From Butyricicoccus sp. (GTDB lineage: Bacteria; Bacillota; Clostridia; Oscillospirales; Butyricicoccaceae), in assembly GCA_017886875.1 (NCBI GenBank), contig JAGHIZ010000094.1, positions 62,001 through 126,000 of the forward strand: 64,000 nucleotides of DNA, in the 5' to 3' direction. The stretch's first letter is position 1, and each line of letters opens with the position of its first letter. The position numbers and the translations under genes are program-made. Shown one piece after another: positions 1 to 7,270 of the stretch. The notes under the pieces were generated by a model. That model did not search any database and was not told the DNA's origin. It saw nothing but the letters and a program-made list of their open reading frames with translations.

Positions 1-809
1 ATGCAATTAAGCCTGTTTTTGAAAATGAAATTTTTAAATTTTATGTTGGCACTAGCTACCGCCACTGCTTAATTTGGAAAGGTGGAGAAGTTCAAGATAT
101 CACACCTCCACATGATATTTTAGGTAAGGTTATAGGTGATTATCTGCCTAAGCAAGATGTACTGCGTCAGATGATGGAAAAAAGCTATGACATACTAAAT
201 AATCACCCATTAAATCTCGCTCGTGCTGCTGAGGGCAAACGCAAAGCAAATTCTATCTGGCTTTGGGGTGCAGGTACTAAACCTCATCTTGATGATTTTA
301 CTGCTAAAACTGGTAAAATCGGCACTATGATTTCTGCTGTTGATTTATTAAAAGGCATTGCTGTTGGTGCTAAAATGAATGTAGTAAATGTAGAAGGTGC
401 AAATGGCGGACTCCACACAAACTATGAAGGTAAAGCAAATGCTGCCGTTAAGGCTCTTTTAAATGATAATAACGATTTTGTATATATTCATGTGGAAGCT
501 CCTGACGAAATGGGGCATCAAGGCAGTATAGAAAATAAGGTTCAATCTATCGAATGGTTAGACAGTAGAATTATAAAGCCTGTATATGAGGCTTTAAAGG
601 CATCTGGTCAAGATTTTAGAATGTTAATCTTACCTGACCACCCTACTCCAATCCGTCTTAGAACTCATACCGCTGACCCAGTTCCATATATGCTTTTTGA
701 CAGCACAAAAACTGATAAAACAAATAATATTTATAATGAAGTTTATGCTCAAAAGACTGGTATTTTAATAAAAGAAGGTCATAAGCTCATAGATAAACTA
801 TTATTTTAA
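1..809 (+). CDS. apgM: 2,3-bisphosphoglycerate-independent phosphoglycerate mutase, archaeal ApgM type (5' partial)
   Basis: Interconverts 3- and 2-phosphoglycerate in glycolysis without the bisphosphoglycerate cofactor. The frame is open from base 3, so the protein enters from outside the window; 268 residues are visible and roughly the first third of a family member of about 400 residues is missing. Seen: a SYRH motif near the left edge, ANSIWLWGAG, EAPDEMGHQG and LPDHPTP followed by HTADPVPY. In the alkaline phosphatase-like superfamily these Asp and His residues bind the two metal ions. ATGs inside the frame (for example at 171) lie within the conserved domain and are not the start. An intrinsic terminator follows immediately. 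Confidence 0.93.
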   Translation, partial: AIKPVFENEIFKFYVGTSYRHCLIWKGGEVQDITPPHDILGKVIGDYLPKQDVLRQMMEKSYDILNNHPLNLARAAEGKRKANSIWLWGAGTKPHLDDFTAKTGKIGTMISAVDLLKGIAVGAKMNVVNVEGANGGLHTNYEGKANAAVKALLNDNNDFVYIHVEAPDEMGHQGSIENKVQSIEWLDSRIIKPVYEALKASGQDFRMLILPDHPTPIRLRTHTADPVPYMLFDSTKTDKTNNIYNEVYAQKTGILIKEGHKLIDKLLF

Positions 810-816
810 TATTACT

Positions 817-849
817 GGCAATCTGAACAAAATTCAGATTGCCTTTTTT
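817..849 (+). terminator. Intrinsic terminator after apgM
   Basis: An 11-bp perfect stem (GGCAATCTGAA with TTCAGATTGCC) and a 5-nt loop are followed by six T. It lies 8 bases after the apgM stop. Confidence 0.92.
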
Positions 850-883
850 ATATATAATAAATAAGTTTAATAATCATTATTAC

Positions 884-937
884 TTGACAGAGATAAAATT
901 TATATTATACTTAAACTATACAGTTAGTCCGTATAAT
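884..937 (+). promoter_or_regulatory. Promoter of the hydrogenase gene with overlapping imperfect palindrome
   Basis: TTGACA (884-889), a 16-bp spacer and TATACT (906-911) form a near-consensus sigma-A promoter. Just downstream, at the expected transcription start, is an imperfect inverted repeat, ACTATAC at 915-921 and GTATAAT at 931-937, around a 9-nt centre. Its position suits a repressor operator. The size resembles Rrf2/IscR-family sites, but that assignment is inference. Confidence 0.6.
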
Positions 938-1002
938 TATATAAAAAATAGGTCATTTTTTCATTTTTTACCTATTAAAACAGTAAAAGGAGATTGAAAT
1001 TT

Positions 1003-2364
1003 ATGAGCCATATGCCTTTAAATGTAAGAGTTCCTATTGAACAAGATAACCCTAGTATTTTCAGAATTGAAGACAAATGTGTTAAATGTGGTATGTGTAA
1101 AAATGTCTGCACTAGCCCAATAGGTGTTTTAGGTACTTATACCCTTGAGCAAACAAACAACAAGGCTATATGTATAAACTGTGGTCAATGTGCCAATGTT
1201 TGTCCTGTGGATAGCATTATAGAACGATATGAATTTTACTATATTGAGCAAGCAATAAAAGACCCTGATAAAGTTGTTATTGTAAGCACTTCCCCATCTG
1301 TAAGAGTTGCCCTTGGTGAAGCTTTTGGATTGCCTTCTGGCGAATTTGTAGAGGGTAAAATGGTTACTCTTTTACGCAAACTTGGTTTTGATTATGTGCT
1401 TGATACCAACTTTGCAGCTGATTTAACAATAGTAGAAGAAGCAAGCGAACTTGTAGAGCGAATAACTAAAGGTAATCGCCCACTTCCTCAATTTACTAGC
1501 TGTTGTCCTGCTTGGGTTAAATTCGCTGAAATTTATTACCCAGAATTACTTGATAATATTTCAACCGCAAAAAGTCCTATAGGTATGCAAGGTCCTACAA
1601 TTAAAACATATTTTGCAAAGAAAATGAATATTGACCCAAGTAAAATTGTAAATGTAGCTTTAACCCCTTGCACTGCGAAAAAATTTGAAATTCGTCGTGA
1701 AGAATTTCATTCCGCTGGTGATTATCATAATATAGATAATATGCGTGATATGGATTATGTTTTCACAACAAGAGAGCTTGCTTTATGGGCAAAAAATAAA
1801 AATATAGATTTTAATTCTCTTGAAAACTCAGCTTATGATGACCTTATGGGGCAGGCTTCTGGTGCTGGTGTTATTTTTGGTAATACTGGCGGTGTTATGG
1901 AAGCTGCTTTACGAACTGCCTACGAGTTTATAACAGGTGAAAAAGCTCCTGATACACTTTATAAGCTTGAACCTGTTCGTGGATATGAAAGCATTAGAGA
2001 GGCTACAATTAAGATAAATAATATGGATATAAATGTAGCGGTTGTATTTGGCACTGAAAACGCAAGAAAAATGATTGACATTATAAAAAATAGTGATAAA
2101 CAATATCATTTTATTGAAGTTATGACCTGCCCTAATGGTTGTATTGGTGGTGGTGGTCAGCCAAAAGCATTTGGCGATACCGAACCAATAAGAAAGGCTA
2201 GAGTTGCAGCACTATATAAAAAAGATGAACAAATGACCATTCGTAAAAGCCATGAAAACCCTTATATTAAAAAAGTCTATGAGGAATTTTATGGCAAGCC
2301 ATTAAGTGAACTGGCTGAAAAAATGCTACATACCTCTTATAATGATAAAAGCTCTATATTATAA
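1003..2364 (+). CDS. Monomeric [FeFe] hydrogenase with 2[4Fe-4S] ferredoxin domain
   Basis: Reversibly reduces protons to H2 or oxidises H2, normally with ferredoxin as partner, in fermentative redox balance. The 453-residue protein has an N-terminal bacterial ferredoxin domain (Cys 26, 29, 32, 36 and 57, 60, 63, 67) followed by the H-cluster domain. L1 is TSCCPAW (165-171), L2 is TPCTAKK (from 221), and L3 carries Cys 376 and 380 in EVMTCPNGC with GGGGQP after it. It lacks the extra N-terminal clusters and SSU domain of long CpI-type enzymes. L2 has Thr where CpI-like enzymes have Met, a change I associate with group B enzymes. The ATG at 1003 is chosen because AAAGGAGA sits 9 bases upstream; the in-frame TTG at 994 lies directly against it. 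It is monocistronic, between its own promoter and terminator. Confidence 0.95.
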   Translation: MSHMPLNVRVPIEQDNPSIFRIEDKCVKCGMCKNVCTSPIGVLGTYTLEQTNNKAICINCGQCANVCPVDSIIERYEFYYIEQAIKDPDKVVIVSTSPSVRVALGEAFGLPSGEFVEGKMVTLLRKLGFDYVLDTNFAADLTIVEEASELVERITKGNRPLPQFTSCCPAWVKFAEIYYPELLDNISTAKSPIGMQGPTIKTYFAKKMNIDPSKIVNVALTPCTAKKFEIRREEFHSAGDYHNIDNMRDMDYVFTTRELALWAKNKNIDFNSLENSAYDDLMGQASGAGVIFGNTGGVMEAALRTAYEFITGEKAPDTLYKLEPVRGYESIREATIKINNMDINVAVVFGTENARKMIDIIKNSDKQYHFIEVMTCPNGCIGGGGQPKAFGDTEPIRKARVAALYKKDEQMTIRKSHENPYIKKVYEEFYGKPLSELAEKMLHTSYNDKSSIL

Positions 2365-2368
2365 ACGA

Positions 2369-2400
2369 AAAAACCTCTCCTTTTTGGGAGAGGTTTTTTA
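2369..2400 (+). terminator. Intrinsic terminator after the hydrogenase gene
   Basis: AACCTCTCC pairs with GGGAGAGGTT across a 5-T loop and is followed by a T run. It lies directly after the stop codon. Confidence 0.9.
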
Positions 2401-2474
2401 GACATAAAAAAAACGACTTTCAAAGCCGTCAGTATAAATTTAGTATCAATTAGACACCATAACTTATATTAGCA

Positions 2475-2559
2475 TGGTGCGGGTGACAGGACTTGAACCT
2501 GCACATCTCGCGATACCAGAACCTAAATCTGGCGCGTCTGCCAATTCCGCCACACCCGC
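2475..2559 (-). tRNA. tRNA-Leu (anticodon UAG)
   Basis: On the minus strand the 5' acceptor arm GCGGGTG pairs with CACCCGC at the 3' end, and CCA is encoded. The anticodon stem CCAGA/TCTGG encloses a loop containing TAG. A long class II variable arm (TATCGCGAGATGT) and the T-arm GGTTCAAGTCC are present, as expected for leucine tRNA. It reads CUA codons (and other CUN by wobble). A consensus promoter lies just upstream. Confidence 0.97.
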
Positions 2560-2581
2560 ATATCCCTGCGTAACAATGATT

Positions 2582-2610
2582 ATTATACAGCATTATTTTC
2601 TATTTGTAAA
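2582..2610 (-). promoter_or_regulatory. Promoter of tRNA-Leu
   Basis: On the minus strand, TTTACA (2610-2605), a 17-bp spacer and a perfect TATAAT (2587-2582) lie about 25 bases before the tRNA 5' end. Confidence 0.75.
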
Positions 2611-2716
2611 GCCTTTTTTGCAAATTTTTTAAAAAATTTTTTTGTGTGCTTATTTTAATATAAACTCATTGTTTTACCACAAATTTTATGATAACATTTT
2701 ACATGGTATTTATAAC

Positions 2717-2854
2717 AAAAAACAACTCCGCTAACAATCAGCGAAGTTGTCTGAGAAGAAGAGAAAAGAGGTGATATGAGCTATTTTATGCGAGTCGTCC
2801 ATGTCTAAAATCTAACATGGTTCTCAGTTAGATGTTATTTGTTTGTTTCACTGT
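2717..2854 (-). ncRNA. Candidate small RNA with an anti-Shine-Dalgarno-like strand and own promoter and terminator
   Basis: A minus-strand transcription unit of about 135 nt with no convincing ORF. A promoter (TTGAAT, 17 bp, TATTCT at 2887-2859) points into it, and an 11-bp hairpin (2750-2722) with a U run at 2721-2717 ends it. Inside, CCATGT/ACATGG (2799-2804 with 2815-2820) is nested in CTGAGAA/TTCTCAG (2751-2757 with 2821-2827). A third 7-bp pairing (2810-2816 with 2827-2833) overlaps both, so two folds may compete. The unpaired strand reads ATCACCTCTTTTC, close to the 16S rRNA 3' tail. No known RNA family was recognised. It could be a regulatory RNA or a structured orphan leader. Confidence 0.55.
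2722..2750 (-). terminator. Terminator of the candidate small RNA
   Basis: On the minus strand, ACAACTTCGCT pairs with AGCGGAGTTGT with one mismatch across a 7-nt loop, followed by T5 (2721-2717). Confidence 0.8.
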
Positions 2855-2858
2855 AATA

Positions 2859-2887
2859 AGAATACTCCTATTTATAAGCAAATTCAA
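2859..2887 (-). promoter_or_regulatory. Promoter of the candidate small RNA at 2717-2854
   Basis: On the minus strand, TTGAAT (2887-2882), a 17-bp spacer and TATTCT (2864-2859). No gene on that strand follows other than the RNA. The remaining 2888-3060 stretch shows no other clear feature. Confidence 0.6.
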
Positions 2888-3060
2888 GTATATCATTGTA
2901 CTAAATATATAAAGAAGTTTTATCAAAAATATGCATGTTGCACAATGACATATTTTTGTTAATTTTTTCACTGTTATATTGATTTTTGTATTGCTTAAAT
3001 TTTCTATTTATATGGTTTCAATATAACATTTTCACTGTTTTATTCTGTCGAGGTACTTAT

Positions 3061-3873
3061 ATGAATTTTAAAGAAATTGAACGAACACTTACAAAAGATT
3101 TTTCTAAAACGCTTAGAGATAAAACAATCAAAGCAATAAAAGAATTTAAAATGATTGAAACAGGCGATAAAATCGCTGTATGTATTTCTGGTGGTAAAGA
3201 CTCTATGTTGCTTGCAAAACTACTGCAAAATTATCAAAAATATAGTGGTATAGATTTTTCACTTATTTTTCTTGCAATGGACTCTGGTTATTCAAAAAAT
3301 GTTCGTGAGCATATAGAGCAAAACGCAAAAATGCTAAATATACCTATAGAATTTTTTGAAACCGATGTGTTAAGAATAATAAGTAAACATAGTGCTGAAC
3401 ACCCTTGTTTTTTATGTTCCAAAATGCGTCGTGGATATCTTTATAGCGAGGCTCAAAAAAGAGGTTGTAATAAAATCGCCCTTGGTCATCATTATGATGA
3501 TGCTATTGAAACTGTTTTGCTAAGCATTATTTATGGCGGTCAAATACAAGCTATGCTTCCAAAACTAAAAAGCAAAAACTATCAAAATATGGAGCTTATT
3601 CGCCCTTTATATTTTGTGCGTGAAAAAGATGTCACTAATTGGGTAAATACTTGTGGTCTTACTTTTATGCCCTGTGGTTGCCCTGTATCAGAAAAAAAAG
3701 ATGATACTAAACGAGCTGAAATTAAAAAACTAATTGCAAGTCTTGCTGCAATTAATCCTCAAATAGAAGCCAATATTTTAAACGCTGTTAAAAACGTTGA
3801 TGTTAATAAGGTTTTAGGCTGGCGTATTGGCAAAACAGAAAACCATAGCTTTTTAGATAAGTTTAACTCTTGA
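3061..3873 (+). CDS. TtcA/TtuA-family PP-loop tRNA thiolation protein
   Basis: A 270-residue ATP pyrophosphatase of the family that adenylates and thiolates tRNA bases; TtcA makes 2-thiocytidine at position 32 using a [4Fe-4S] cluster. Seen: the PP-loop SGGKDS at residue 43, CFLC (Cys116/119), GHHYDDAIETVL and CGC (Cys205/207), which would supply cluster ligands. The ATG at 3061 is preferred over the in-frame TTG at 2986: family members begin near this Met and GAGGT lies about 8 bases upstream. The extra N-terminal residues would be unrelated low-complexity sequence. The exact target base is not determinable from sequence. The fluoride riboswitch promoter overlaps its stop codon. Confidence 0.88.
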   Translation: MNFKEIERTLTKDFSKTLRDKTIKAIKEFKMIETGDKIAVCISGGKDSMLLAKLLQNYQKYSGIDFSLIFLAMDSGYSKNVREHIEQNAKMLNIPIEFFETDVLRIISKHSAEHPCFLCSKMRRGYLYSEAQKRGCNKIALGHHYDDAIETVLLSIIYGGQIQAMLPKLKSKNYQNMELIRPLYFVREKDVTNWVNTCGLTFMPCGCPVSEKKDDTKRAEIKKLIASLAAINPQIEANILNAVKNVDVNKVLGWRIGKTENHSFLDKFNS

Positions 3874-3898
3874 CTATATTTATATATTAAAGTATAAT
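3870..3898 (+). promoter_or_regulatory. Promoter driving the fluoride riboswitch and antiporter
   Basis: TTGACT (3870-3875), a 17-bp spacer and a perfect TATAAT (3893-3898). The -35 overlaps the stop codon of the upstream gene, and the expected start falls at the first bases of the aptamer. Confidence 0.8.
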
Positions 3899-3902
3899 CT
3901 TA

Positions 3903-3973
3903 GGCGAGGAATGAAGTTCTCCTCTGGGTTTTTACCCTAAACCGCTGAGATTTTTTAGCTGATGACTTCTGCA
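3903..3973 (+). promoter_or_regulatory. Fluoride (crcB-motif) riboswitch aptamer
   Basis: The signature elements occur in order: a P1 stem (GAGGA with TCCTC) enclosing ATGAAGTTC, then AAACCGCT and the 3' strand AGCTGATGACTTCTGC. Family members read GAUGRCUCCUAC in that last segment. GAAGT and ACTTC would form the pseudoknot and covary with GGAGU/ACUCC of typical members, which supports the assignment. An added small hairpin (GGG-TTTTT-CCC region, about 3925-3937) lies between P1 and P2. The aptamer precedes a proton antiporter gene, a recognised gene class of this riboswitch. Confidence 0.9.
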
Positions 3974-4007
3974 AATTTATTTTTGCAGGCAAGTTATCGG
4001 CTTTTTT
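3957..4007 (+). terminator. Riboswitch expression platform (regulated terminator)
   Basis: AGCTGATGACTT (3957-3968) can pair with AAGTTATCGGCT (3991-4002), extended by CTGCAAA with TTTGCAG, and is followed by T6. Its 5' strand is the aptamer's own 3' pseudoknot strand. Ligand binding would therefore block termination, making a fluoride-ON switch. This is inferred from the mutually exclusive pairings. Confidence 0.85.
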
Positions 4008-4039
4008 ATTTGCCTGCATATACGAAAGGATTGTTTTTT

Positions 4040-5209
4040 ATGTTATGGAATTTAGCTTTTATTTTTCTTTTAGGTATTATACTTGGTCGTATATGTATAA
4101 AACTTAAACTTCCCGCTTTGGTTGGATATTTAATCGCTGGTTTACTCCTTGGCGATGTATCTAATGTATTATCAAGCGATTTTCTGGCACTGTCATCAGA
4201 TTTAAGAAGATTTGCTTTAATTGTTATTTTACTTCGTGCTGGTCTTGCACTTGATTTAACTGAATTAAAAAAAGTTGGCAGACCTGCTATTATGCTTTGC
4301 TTTGTTCCCGCTTGTTTTGAAATTTTAGGCTGTACTTTGCTTGCACCTATGCTTTTAGGTTTATCTTATCTTGAAGGTGCTTTGCTTGGTTCTGTAATTG
4401 CTGCGGTATCCCCTGCTGTTGTTGTACCTCGTATGTTAAACCTCATAGATAAAAAACTTGGCACTGAACACGCTATACCACAGATGATTTTAGCTGGTGC
4501 GTCAGTTGATGATGTTTTTGTACTTGTTATGTTTTCTGCTTTTTGCACCATGATACAGGGTGGTAACTTCTCCCCTGCTGTGCTGCTTGATATTCCTATA
4601 AGCATTATTATTGGAATAATATTTGGTATTATAATTGGTGTTTTGCTAATTGCTATATTTAAGCATACTAATTTATCAAATATACTTATGTTAATTATTC
4701 TTTTATCCGTTGGTTTCTTATGTATGTCGCTTGAAGATATATCACCTGTACCATTTTCAGGTATGCTTTCTGTTATGACTATTGGCATTGTTATTTTCCG
4801 CAAAACACCAGATATTGCAAAAAGCATATCACTTCCATTAGGAAATGTTTGGGTATTTGCAGAAATTATATTATTTGTGCTTGTAGGTGCTGCGGTTGAG
4901 CTTTCCTACATTGTGATGTTTGGAATATCCGCTGTAATTATGCTTATTGGTGCATTGTTATTTAGAATGGTTGGTGTAGGTATATCAGTTACTAAAACCG
5001 CTTTAACAAGAAAAGAAAGGCTCTTTTCAATGATTGCTTATTGTCCTAAGGCTACTGTGCAAGCTGCTATTGGTTCTGTTCCTCTTTCTTTAGGCTTTGC
5101 TTGCGGTCATACAGTTTTGACTGCTGCTGTACTTGCTATTTTAATAACAGCTCCTTTTGGTGCTTTTCTTATTGATACATTAAGTGAACGTCTATTAAAA
5201 AGCAGTTGA
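4040..5209 (+). CDS. Cation:proton antiporter (CPA superfamily), fluoride-riboswitch regulated
   Basis: A 389-residue integral membrane protein with about 11-12 hydrophobic segments spread over its whole length. The order and motifs (LPALVGYLIAGLLLGD near the start, AAVSPAVVVP, and AGASVDDVFVL in the middle) match monovalent cation:proton antiporters, which carry Asp in the central ion-binding helix. It lacks the cytosolic TrkA-N domain seen in KefB-type members. The ATG at 4040 follows GAAAGGA by 9 bases; earlier in-frame codons lie inside the riboswitch terminator. Control by a fluoride aptamer suggests a role in fluoride or HF/proton stress; substrate specificity is inference. Confidence 0.85.
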   Translation: MLWNLAFIFLLGIILGRICIKLKLPALVGYLIAGLLLGDVSNVLSSDFLALSSDLRRFALIVILLRAGLALDLTELKKVGRPAIMLCFVPACFEILGCTLLAPMLLGLSYLEGALLGSVIAAVSPAVVVPRMLNLIDKKLGTEHAIPQMILAGASVDDVFVLVMFSAFCTMIQGGNFSPAVLLDIPISIIIGIIFGIIIGVLLIAIFKHTNLSNILMLIILLSVGFLCMSLEDISPVPFSGMLSVMTIGIVIFRKTPDIAKSISLPLGNVWVFAEIILFVLVGAAVELSYIVMFGISAVIMLIGALLFRMVGVGISVTKTALTRKERLFSMIAYCPKATVQAAIGSVPLSLGFACGHTVLTAAVLAILITAPFGAFLIDTLSERLLKSS

Positions 5210-5306
5210 TATATTTTTTAAAATAATTTGGAACTTTTGTATTTTTTATATCGTCTAACATTACAAAACCTAACACCAAAAATTTCTTTAAAGGAGATTG
5301 TTTAAT

Positions 5307-7160
5307 ATGAGCAAAAAGACTTTTTTATCTCGTTCAGCAGCTATTGCTATGTCTGCTGTTTTATTAAGTAGCTCTATGTCTGCTTATGCTGTAAATGATA
5401 TTTCTAATCACTGGGCTAAAGACTATATCGAAAAATTTATTGATGCGGGCGTTATAAATGGCTATGAAGATGATACTTTCCGCCCTAATAATAATATGAC
5501 CCGTGCAGAATTTGCAACCGTTCTTTCTAAACTACTTGATGACCCTAGTGTACCTACTGACCACCGTTATACTGATGTTCCTGAAAGTGCTTGGTATTTT
5601 GACGCAGTTCAAAAGCTTTGCACACTTCAAATAATATCTGAAGATGAAAAATTTAATCCTCAAAATAATATAACCCGTGAACAAGTTATGGTTATGCTTG
5701 CTCGTGCTACTCGTTTAACTGCTACTGATACAAGTGTAGTAAATAAGTTCTCTGATGCAAATACAATTTCTGATTATGCTTTAGATGCTGTAGCTGCTTT
5801 TGTTGAAAATGGTTATACTAACGGCTATCAAGATGGCACTATCAGACCTAAAAATAATATCACTCGTGCTGAGTGCGTTAAGCTTATTGACTCTTTAAAC
5901 CTTGTACCAGATGCAAATTCTCTTGAAGGTATTATGAAGTCAATATATGAAGGTGTAGAGCTTGAAACTCCTGCAACTGCTATAACTACCATTACTGCTA
6001 ATAATGTTGAATATTATTTAGGTCTAAAAACCATTGATGGTATTGAAGAAGCTATTGCTAGTGAACCTATGATGAGTTCTTCTGCACATTCTATATGTCT
6101 TGTACGTGTTAAAGATGGTACAGATGTAACTAAAATGATGAGTGATATCAAGGAAAATGTAAATCCACAAAAGTGGATTTGCGTAGGTGTTGACCCTGAA
6201 AACGTTATGGTTACAAACAAAGGTAACTTAATTTTACTTGTTATGGATAACACTAATCCACAAGGTATTATTGATAGCTTTAACGCTCTTGAGCTTGATG
6301 GCGAAACAGAAGAAAAGCCTGAAGAAGATAAGCCTATTGTTAATGCTGATGGCTTAATTCAATATAACGATTTTTATATGGACTCTATGGGCACTATTAA
6401 CACAGAGTATGTAACAAACTTTACAAATAAAGTTGAAAGTGTTTGCAAAGAATATCTAAGTGGTGCATCTAATATCTATTATGCTGTAATTCCTAGCAAA
6501 CAATACTTTATAAATGATAAAGTTGAAAATCCTTTTGATTACACATCTATGATGAATATAATTCGCTCTGGTATAACAAGTGCTAAAGAAATTGATTTAA
6601 CTGGCACTCTTGAGCTTGATGACTATTTAAAAACTGACCCTCACTGGAAACAAGAAGGTCTACAAGGTGTTTTAGATGCTTTAGGCGAAACAATGGGCTT
6701 TACTGTTGACCTATCGACTTTTACAAAGAACTCTGTTCCAAACTTCACAGGTCAGCATGGTTATAACAAAGAAAATTTTGCTCATGAAACAATGACCTAT
6801 TTAACTAATGAAGCTATTGACAACGCTACTGTTGATAACTTCCAAGATAAAGACTTTACTAAGGTTTATAATACTGCTAAACTTGAAACTGCTACTCCTT
6901 ATGATATGTTTTTATCTGGCTCTACTCCTTTACTTACAATAACTAATGACCCTGCTAAGTCTGATAAAGAACTTGTAATGTTTAGAGACTCTTATGCTTG
7001 TAGTCTTGCTCCTCTTTTAATCGAAAACTATAAAACTATAACTCTTGTAGATTTACGTTATATGGCAAGTTCTTTACTTCCTCAGTATGTTGATTTTACT
7101 GGTAAAGATGTACTATTTATGTACAATGACCAAATTATTAACACTGTTGTTTTAAGATAA
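5307..7160 (+). CDS. Surface protein: three SLH domains, DUF4358-like domain and DHHW-family domain
   Basis: A 617-residue exported protein. A signal peptide (KK, a hydrophobic stretch, cleavage near SAYA-VND at about residue 29) is followed by three S-layer homology repeats (about 31-200). Each starts with a W(A/Y)-type segment and contains NNNMTRAEFA or NNITRAE. Residues about 210-320 look like DUF4358, and 345-617 like the DHHW family, with the TDPHW motif and a late FRDSY segment. DHHW proteins are AlgX/SGNH-like and usually accompany exopolysaccharide acetylation. Anchoring by SLH to secondary cell wall polymer suggests wall-polymer modification outside the cell (inference). ATG 5307 is chosen because AAGGAG lies 10 bases upstream; TTG 5298 is too close. 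Confidence 0.8.
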   Translation: MSKKTFLSRSAAIAMSAVLLSSSMSAYAVNDISNHWAKDYIEKFIDAGVINGYEDDTFRPNNNMTRAEFATVLSKLLDDPSVPTDHRYTDVPESAWYFDAVQKLCTLQIISEDEKFNPQNNITREQVMVMLARATRLTATDTSVVNKFSDANTISDYALDAVAAFVENGYTNGYQDGTIRPKNNITRAECVKLIDSLNLVPDANSLEGIMKSIYEGVELETPATAITTITANNVEYYLGLKTIDGIEEAIASEPMMSSSAHSICLVRVKDGTDVTKMMSDIKENVNPQKWICVGVDPENVMVTNKGNLILLVMDNTNPQGIIDSFNALELDGETEEKPEEDKPIVNADGLIQYNDFYMDSMGTINTEYVTNFTNKVESVCKEYLSGASNIYYAVIPSKQYFINDKVENPFDYTSMMNIIRSGITSAKEIDLTGTLELDDYLKTDPHWKQEGLQGVLDALGETMGFTVDLSTFTKNSVPNFTGQHGYNKENFAHETMTYLTNEAIDNATVDNFQDKDFTKVYNTAKLETATPYDMFLSGSTPLLTITNDPAKSDKELVMFRDSYACSLAPLLIENYKTITLVDLRYMASSLLPQYVDFTGKDVLFMYNDQIINTVVLR

Positions 7161-7170
7161 TAATATCTTC

Positions 7171-7216
7171 ATTCCCTTGGAAATATCTCCCTATTATTTC
7201 CGAGGGAATTTTTTCT
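7171..7216 (+). terminator. Intrinsic terminator after the SLH-DHHW gene
   Basis: ATTCCCTTGGAAATA pairs with TATTTCCGAGGGAAT with one mismatch, followed by a T run. It separates this gene from pepF. Confidence 0.88.
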
Positions 7217-7270
7217 TTTTTATGATATAATATTTTTGGTTATACTAATTTTAAAAAAAGGAGATTTATT

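Noticed and set aside
2838-2853. TGTTTCACTG half parS site
   Set aside because: Only the left half matches; the right half is unrelated.
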